Source: Flavobacterium lutivivi (GTDB lineage Bacteria; Bacteroidota; Bacteroidia; Flavobacteriales; Flavobacteriaceae). From it: a DNA stretch of 64,000 bases. Of the stretch, positions 59,850-64,000 are shown one piece after another; positions within the stretch are counted from its first letter, which is position 1; each line of letters starts with the position of its first letter. The stretch covers positions 1 through 64,000 of the forward strand of contig NZ_BMIM01000009.1 of NCBI RefSeq assembly GCF_014642275.1. Direction: 5' to 3'. The notes beneath the pieces were generated by a model, which was given only the letters and a program-made list of their open reading frames with translations, did not search any database and was not told where the DNA came from. The translations under genes were made by a program, and so were the position numbers.

Positions 59850-61136
59850 TTAAGCAACAGCTTCCTTATATGTCTTCAAGCAATTTTCTCTTGCTTCTTT
59901 GTGATCAACAATGGGTTCAGGATAGGAAGATGTGCCATATTCTGGTATCCATTTTTTGATATACTTCCCATCAGTATCAAATTTCTTGATTTGTTCAGTT
60001 GGGTTAAATATTCTGAAATATGGCGCAGCATCAACACCACTTCCTGCTGCCCATTGCCAGTTGCCTACATTACTCGATTGTTCGTAATCTAATAGTTTTG
60101 TAGCAAAATAGGTTTCACCCCAACGCCAATCAATCAATAGATGTTTGCATAAAAAACTTGCGACTATCATCCGAACTCTATTGTGCATGTGTCCAGTAGC
60201 ATTAAGTTCGCGCATGCCAGCATCTACAAACGGGTAACCTGTTTTTCCTTCACACCATTTTTTGAAAAGGGTTTCATTGTTATCCCATTTTATAGCATCA
60301 TACTTTTCTTTGAAACTTTTCGTTGTCGTATGTGGAAAATGCCATAAAATCATCATAAAAAATTCTCTCCAAATAAGTTCATTCAAGAAAGTTTCATTTT
60401 TGCTTTGAAGTGCTTTTGATACAATTTTCCTAACAGAAACTGCTCCAAAACGCAAATAAATCCCCAAATGCGAAGTCTTGTCCAAAGCAGGAAAGTTCCT
60501 TGTTTGTTGATAGTTATCAATCAAATTATCAGTTATATTAAACTGTGGAACAGTAATATTACTTTTCGTAAATCCTATATCATCAAGAGTTAAAAAAGGA
60601 TATTGATGGGACGTAATATTAGTTAAATATTCTTCTGATTTGCAACTATCCAAACGTATTGTTTTTAGTTTTTCTTTCCATTTTTTGGAGTATGGAGTGT
60701 AAACAACATAAGGTGAACCATCATCTTTTTGAACCTCATTTTTTTCAAAGATTACTTGGTCTTTGCAAGTGTAGAAACTAATGTTTTGTTCCTTGAACAA
60801 TGTATTCAACTCCAAGTCTCTTTTTCGAGCATAGGGTTCATAATCATGGTTGGTGTATATCTTTTGAATATTGTTTTCGGCTATTAATTTTTGAAAAATA
60901 TCCTGTGGTGTACCATAAAATACTGCAAGAGATTTTCCAATTTTTTGTAATTCGTTTTGAATATTTTCTAGCCGTTGGTGAATAAAAGTTACTCTTGCAT
61001 CATCTTTAGGTAATTGAGATAAGATGTTTTTATCAAAAATAAAAATAGGCAACACTTCCTCATCGCTTTTTAACGCATGATAAAGACCAATGTTATCATC
61101 TAATCGTAAATCTCTTCTAAACCAAAAGACAGTCAT
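59850..61136 (-). CDS. phr: Deoxyribodipyrimidine (CPD) photolyase
   Basis: 428 residues. Alpha/beta antenna domain ([22 protein letters not shown]). FAD-binding catalytic domain with [58 protein letters not shown], and the signature [20 protein letters not shown]. It repairs UV-induced cyclobutane dimers with blue light energy. Slightly shorter than E. coli PhrB (472). It lies in an operon with an SRPBCC gene (6-base gap upstream) and the cryptochrome-like gene downstream, a typical light-response cluster of Flavobacteria. Confidence 0.93.
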   Translation of the reverse strand: MTVFWFRRDLRLDDNIGLYHALKSDEEVLPIFIFDKNILSQLPKDDARVTFIHQRLENIQNELQKIGKSLAVFYGTPQDIFQKLIAENNIQKIYTNHDYEPYARKRDLELNTLFKEQNISFYTCKDQVIFEKNEVQKDDGSPYVVYTPYSKKWKEKLKTIRLDSCKSEEYLTNITSHQYPFLTLDDIGFTKSNITVPQFNITDNLIDNYQQTRNFPALDKTSHLGIYLRFGAVSVRKIVSKALQSKNETFLNELIWREFFMMILWHFPHTTTKSFKEKYDAIKWDNNETLFKKWCEGKTGYPFVDAGMRELNATGHMHNRVRMIVASFLCKHLLIDWRWGETYFATKLLDYEQSSNVGNWQWAAGSGVDAAPYFRIFNPTEQIKKFDTDGKYIKKWIPEYGTSSYPEPIVDHKEARENCLKTYKEAVA

Positions 61137-61142
61137 TTTTGT

Positions 61143-61598
61143 TTAATATTTTCCAAATAATTCAATTAATTTTTTTTCTCTGAAATCAAAAATGGCTTCA
61201 AGCTGTTTTTTTACATACAATTGATGCGTAATATCACCCAAAAAACCCATAGGTAACTTATAATCAACAATATCTTCCATTTCTACACCATTTTCAACAG
61301 CTTTTATAAAATGTTTGTGATGCCAAAAAGTATAGGGACCAAATCGTTGTTCGTCCACAAAGAATGCACCATCAACAACATGAGTGATTTCGGTAACCCA
61401 ATTCATTTTTATCCCCAATAAAGGAGAAACTTTGTATTGAATAATTTGTCCAGGAAATATTGACCTATCATCGCCAGATACAATTTCAAATCCCATATAA
61501 TCTGGCGTAATGGTTTTTAAGTTCTTCGGATCTGATAGAAACTGCCACGCCTCTGCAGGACTTATCGGTAACAATTGTTTTCGTTGTAATGTTTTCAT
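61143..61598 (-). CDS. SRPBCC-family protein of the photolyase operon
   Basis: 151 residues from ATG 61598 (MKTLQRKQLLPISPAEAWQF). START/SRPBCC ligand-binding fold: AWQFLSDPKNLKTITPDYMGFEIV, then VSPLLGIKMNWVTEITHV, and DEQRFGPYTFWHHKHFIK. Such proteins often sit beside photolyase genes in Bacteroidota. They carry the label cell-division inhibitor in some genomes without evidence. It may bind a hydrophobic ligand. An in-frame ATG at 61613 overlaps the upstream -7 box and is rejected, so the transcript appears leaderless. Confidence 0.85.
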   Translation of the reverse strand: MKTLQRKQLLPISPAEAWQFLSDPKNLKTITPDYMGFEIVSGDDRSIFPGQIIQYKVSPLLGIKMNWVTEITHVVDGAFFVDEQRFGPYTFWHHKHFIKAVENGVEMEDIVDYKLPMGFLGDITHQLYVKKQLEAIFDFREKKLIELFGKY

Positions 61599-61602
61599 AC
61601 AA

Positions 61603-61645
61603 CAAAAATACAATTGTTTAACTATTTAAAAAAATAATTAAACAA
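61603..61645 (-). promoter_or_regulatory. Promoter and dyad of the photolyase operon
   Basis: TATTTTTG (61610-61603, minus strand) ends four bases before the SRPBCC ATG. Upstream is an inverted repeat TTGTTTAA (61614-61621) / TTAAACAA (61638-61645) with a 16-base spacer. It could be an operator for a light- or stress-responsive regulator, but no regulator gene is adjacent. Confidence 0.5.
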
Positions 61646-61710
61646 AATAATTTAAAGTTTCATAGATACAATTCTAATTTGAAGTTATATTTGCTTTAAA
61701 AAAGATAATC

Positions 61711-62292
61711 ATGAAACTCGTTTTTGCCTCTTCCAACAGCCACAAGATTAACGAAATCAAAAAATTTTTGCCCGAAAATATTGAATTGTTGGGATTAAAC
61801 GATATTCAATGTTTTGATGAAATCCCCGAAACTGCCGAAACGATTGAAGGCAATGCCATTTTGAAAGCAGATTATATAAAAAATAATTATGGTTTGAACT
61901 GTTTTGCTGACGACTCAGGTTTAGAAATCGAAGCTTTAAATGGGCAACCTGGAGTGTATTCGGCACGATATGCTGGCGAACCCAAAGACGATAACAAGAA
62001 TATTGATAAAGTTCTCTTTGAATTGCACAATCAAACCAATAGAAAAGCCAATTTTAAAACGGTGATTTGCCTAAATTTGAATGACAAACAATACCTTTTT
62101 ACAGGAATTGTCAATGGCAGTATTATCAATGAAAAAAAAGGTGATAACGGATTTGGTTACGATCCTATATTTGTAGCTAATGGATTTGATAAAACATTTG
62201 CTCAAATGACTTTTGAAGAAAAAAACCAAATCAGTCATCGAGCGAAGGCAGTTATGCAAATGATAGATTTTTTAAAAAATAATGAGTATTAG
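61711..62292 (+). CDS. rdgB: Non-canonical purine NTP pyrophosphatase (RdgB/HAM1)
   Basis: 193 residues. N-terminal LVFASSNSHKINEIKKFL, the central CFADDSGLEIEALNGQPGVYSARYAG, and the C-terminal GFGYDPIFVANGFDKTFAQM and ISHRAKAV are the HAM1/RdgB signatures. It hydrolyses dITP, XTP and ITP to monophosphates and keeps damaged purines out of DNA. Length is normal. A TATATTTG box (61686-61693) lies 17 bases upstream. It is divergent from the photolyase operon, so a cluster of genome-protection genes meets here. Confidence 0.95.
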   Translation: MKLVFASSNSHKINEIKKFLPENIELLGLNDIQCFDEIPETAETIEGNAILKADYIKNNYGLNCFADDSGLEIEALNGQPGVYSARYAGEPKDDNKNIDKVLFELHNQTNRKANFKTVICLNLNDKQYLFTGIVNGSIINEKKGDNGFGYDPIFVANGFDKTFAQMTFEEKNQISHRAKAVMQMIDFLKNNEY

Positions 62293-62373
62293 GTGTTTTT
62301 TTGTAAAAATAACGCATAAAAACCTTGTTCCGAAATCGATTTATTTCAAAAACCTCAAAAAAACTATCATCCA

Positions 62374-62407
62374 TTGATTATCAAGTCATAAGTTATGACT
62401 ACCTTTG
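62374..62407 (+). promoter_or_regulatory. Promoter of the DEAD-box helicase gene
   Basis: TTG (62374-62376), 23 bases, TACCTTTG (62400-62407), ending 21 bases before the ATG at 62429. Confidence 0.65.
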
Positions 62408-62428
62408 CAACCAATTTAAAATTAAAGA

Positions 62429-64000
62429 ATGAATAAATTTGAACAATTAGGGTTGAACGAATCGCTACTGCTGGCGATAAAAGACCTAGGATTTGAAAAT
62501 CCGTCCGAAGTACAGGAAAAAGCGATTCCAATGTTATTGGAAAATGAAACAGACTTAGTTGCTCTAGCGCAAACAGGAACAGGGAAAACCGCAGCATTTG
62601 GTTTTCCGTTAATTCAAAAAATTGATGCTGATGACAAAACTACTCAAGCATTAATTCTTTCACCAACTCGCGAACTTTGCTTGCAAATTACTAACGAGAT
62701 TAAGCTTTACTCCAAATATATCAAAGGGTTGCATACTGTAGCAGTTTATGGTGGAGCAAGTATTACAGAACAAGCAAAGGAAGTAAAACGTGGCGCGCAA
62801 ATTATAGTAGCAACTCCGGGAAGAATGCAAGACATGATTAATCGTGGTTTTGTAAATATTAAAAACATCAACTACTGTATTCTTGATGAAGCTGATGAAA
62901 TGTTGAACATGGGTTTCTATGATGATATTTGTTCGATATTATCAGATACGCCAAATGATAAATCTACTTGGTTGTTCTCTGCAACAATGCCAAGAGAAGT
63001 AGCAGCAATAGCCAAAGAATTTATGCACGAACCTGCGGAAATTACTGTTGGGACTAAGAATTCTGGTTCGGCTACGGTTTCACATGAATTTTATGTAGTA
63101 AATGCTCGTGATAGATATGAAGCATTAAAGCGTTTAGCTGATGCCAATCCTGATATTTTTTCGGTAATCTTTTGTAGAACAAAACGCGATACGCAAGCTG
63201 TTGCCGAAAAATTGATTGAAGATGGTTATAATGCAGCAGCATTGCATGGCGATTTATCTCAAGCGCAACGCGATACAGTGATGAAAGCATTTAGAGGAAG
63301 ACAAATCCAAATGCTTGTAGCTACTGATGTTGCTGCTCGTGGTATCGATGTTGATAATATAACTCACGTTGTAAACTATCAATTACCAGATGAGATTGAA
63401 ACCTACAATCACCGTTCAGGAAGAACAGGTAGAGCAGGAAAACTAGGTACATCTATTGTTATCATTACCAAAAGTGATGTTCGCAAAATACATGCGATTG
63501 AAAAAATCATCAAGCAAAAATTTGAAGAAAAAACTATTCCGTCTGGAATAGAGATTTGTGAAATTCAGTTGCTTCATTTGGCTAACAAAATTAAAGATAC
63601 CGAAGTTGACCACGAAATCGATAATTACCTTCCTGCCATCTATGAAGTTTTTGCTGAATTAGATAAAGAAGAGTTAATCAAACGCATGGTTTCGGTAGAA
63701 TTCAATAGATTTTTGGCTTATTACAAAAAGAAAAAAGATATTTCTAGCGAAAGTAAAGGTGAAAGAAGTTCTGAACCGAGAGATTTTAAAGATGGTGATG
63801 CAGTTCGTTATTTCATCAATATAGGTTCGAGAGATAATTTCAACTGGATGGATTTGAAAGATTTCCTTCGTGAAACTCTAGATCTTGGTCGCGATGATGT
63901 TTTCAAAGTAGATGTAAAAGAAGGTTTCTCTTTCTTCAACACAGATGCAGAGCATTTAGATAAAGTAATGGAAACATTAAACGGATACATGCTTGAAGGC
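62429..64000 (+). CDS. DEAD-box RNA helicase with DbpA-type RNA-binding domain (3' end missing)
   Basis: The frame is open from ATG 62429 (MNKFEQLGLNESLLLAIKDL) to the window end, 524 codons. All core motifs are visible: Q motif, AQTGTGKTAAF, PTREL, TPGR, DEAD, SAT, HGDLSQAQRD, ARGIDV, HRSGRTGRAG. From about residue 445 the sequence DGDAVRYFINIGSRDNFNWM and DLGRDDVFKVDVKEGFSFF forms the DbpA/CsdA RNA-binding domain. It probably helps ribosome assembly or RNA turnover, particularly in the cold. It resembles CsdA/DeaD by domain order. The C-terminus lies beyond the window. Confidence 0.95.
   Translation, partial: MNKFEQLGLNESLLLAIKDLGFENPSEVQEKAIPMLLENETDLVALAQTGTGKTAAFGFPLIQKIDADDKTTQALILSPTRELCLQITNEIKLYSKYIKGLHTVAVYGGASITEQAKEVKRGAQIIVATPGRMQDMINRGFVNIKNINYCILDEADEMLNMGFYDDICSILSDTPNDKSTWLFSATMPREVAAIAKEFMHEPAEITVGTKNSGSATVSHEFYVVNARDRYEALKRLADANPDIFSVIFCRTKRDTQAVAEKLIEDGYNAAALHGDLSQAQRDTVMKAFRGRQIQMLVATDVAARGIDVDNITHVVNYQLPDEIETYNHRSGRTGRAGKLGTSIVIITKSDVRKIHAIEKIIKQKFEEKTIPSGIEICEIQLLHLANKIKDTEVDHEIDNYLPAIYEVFAELDKEELIKRMVSVEFNRFLAYYKKKKDISSESKGERSSEPRDFKDGDAVRYFINIGSRDNFNWMDLKDFLRETLDLGRDDVFKVDVKEGFSFFNTDAEHLDKVMETLNGYMLEG

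Noticed and set aside
1-64000. Prophage or insertion sequence
   Set aside because: No integrase, transposase, capsid or terminase genes. The S74 and fibre-like adhesin has a Sec signal peptide and stands alone.

Overview
The window is an AT-rich chromosomal segment of a Bacteroidota bacterium, most likely a member of the Flavobacteriaceae close to Flavobacterium. Four things point there. Many genes are preceded by the TAnnTTTG -7 box of this phylum, sometimes with a TTG about 20 bases upstream. Type IX secretion (T9SS) C-terminal sorting domains of both type A and type B are present. TPR-type and LytS-type histidine kinases are frequent. Families typical of the group (DUF1573, GxxExxY, four-helix-bundle/S23, YadA-head plus S74 adhesin) are also found. 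I see no transposase, integrase, CRISPR array or rRNA. One tRNA-Arg(ACG) is present.

Layout. 1-9.7 kb is housekeeping: the tail of a T9SS cargo protein, an aminotransferase, a retropepsin/PDZ protein, DUF1573, valS, a CPA2 antiporter and a fused E1 alpha/beta 2-oxoacid dehydrogenase. 9.7-31 kb lies entirely on the minus strand and holds a dispersed aromatic-acid pathway: a CoA ligase, a bifunctional salicylyl-CoA/2-aminobenzoyl-CoA hydroxylase-reductase, a hotdog thioesterase, gentisate 1,2-dioxygenase, an FAH-family hydrolase and maleate isomerase. Together they predict salicylate or anthranilate going to an aryl-CoA, gentisyl-CoA, gentisate, maleylpyruvate, maleate plus pyruvate, then fumarate. 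No glutathione-dependent maleylpyruvate isomerase is seen. The cluster also carries a nitrilase, a TPR membrane protein, a giant T9SS glycine-rich protein with a NarL-type two-component system, an FMN-dependent glutamate-synthase-like enzyme, and two small cassettes (four-helix bundle, GxxExxY nuclease) framed by repeats.

31-38 kb has a LytS/LytTR pair divergent from a YadA-head/S74 adhesin and an Asp/His-rich lipoprotein. A 20-bp inverted repeat lies in the shared upstream region. A 0.46-kb array of simple word-like repeats follows and abuts a decapitated secreted-protein gene. 38.4-46.9 kb is a compact six-gene DNA-modification/defence operon: Type III-like Mod methyltransferase, Res-like helicase-nuclease, a small acidic protein, a DndD-like SMC ATPase, a HerA ATPase with a possible DndE-like N-terminus, and a zinc-ribbon protein. 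A PLD-family gene lies upstream on its own promoter. This mixture of Type III restriction and phosphorothioation-type (Dnd) parts without sulfur-transfer genes is the best candidate in the window for an under-described system.

49-64 kb returns to core functions: an outer-membrane-type protein, structured repeats, tRNA-Arg, a BlaI/M56 signalling pair with a secreted paralogue of the sensor's extracellular domain, an orphan LytTR regulator, MFS, TatD, TcdA, HAD, a photolyase/cryptochrome operon, rdgB and a DEAD-box RNA helicase running off the end. All functions are read from sequence motifs and remembered families. No database search was possible.
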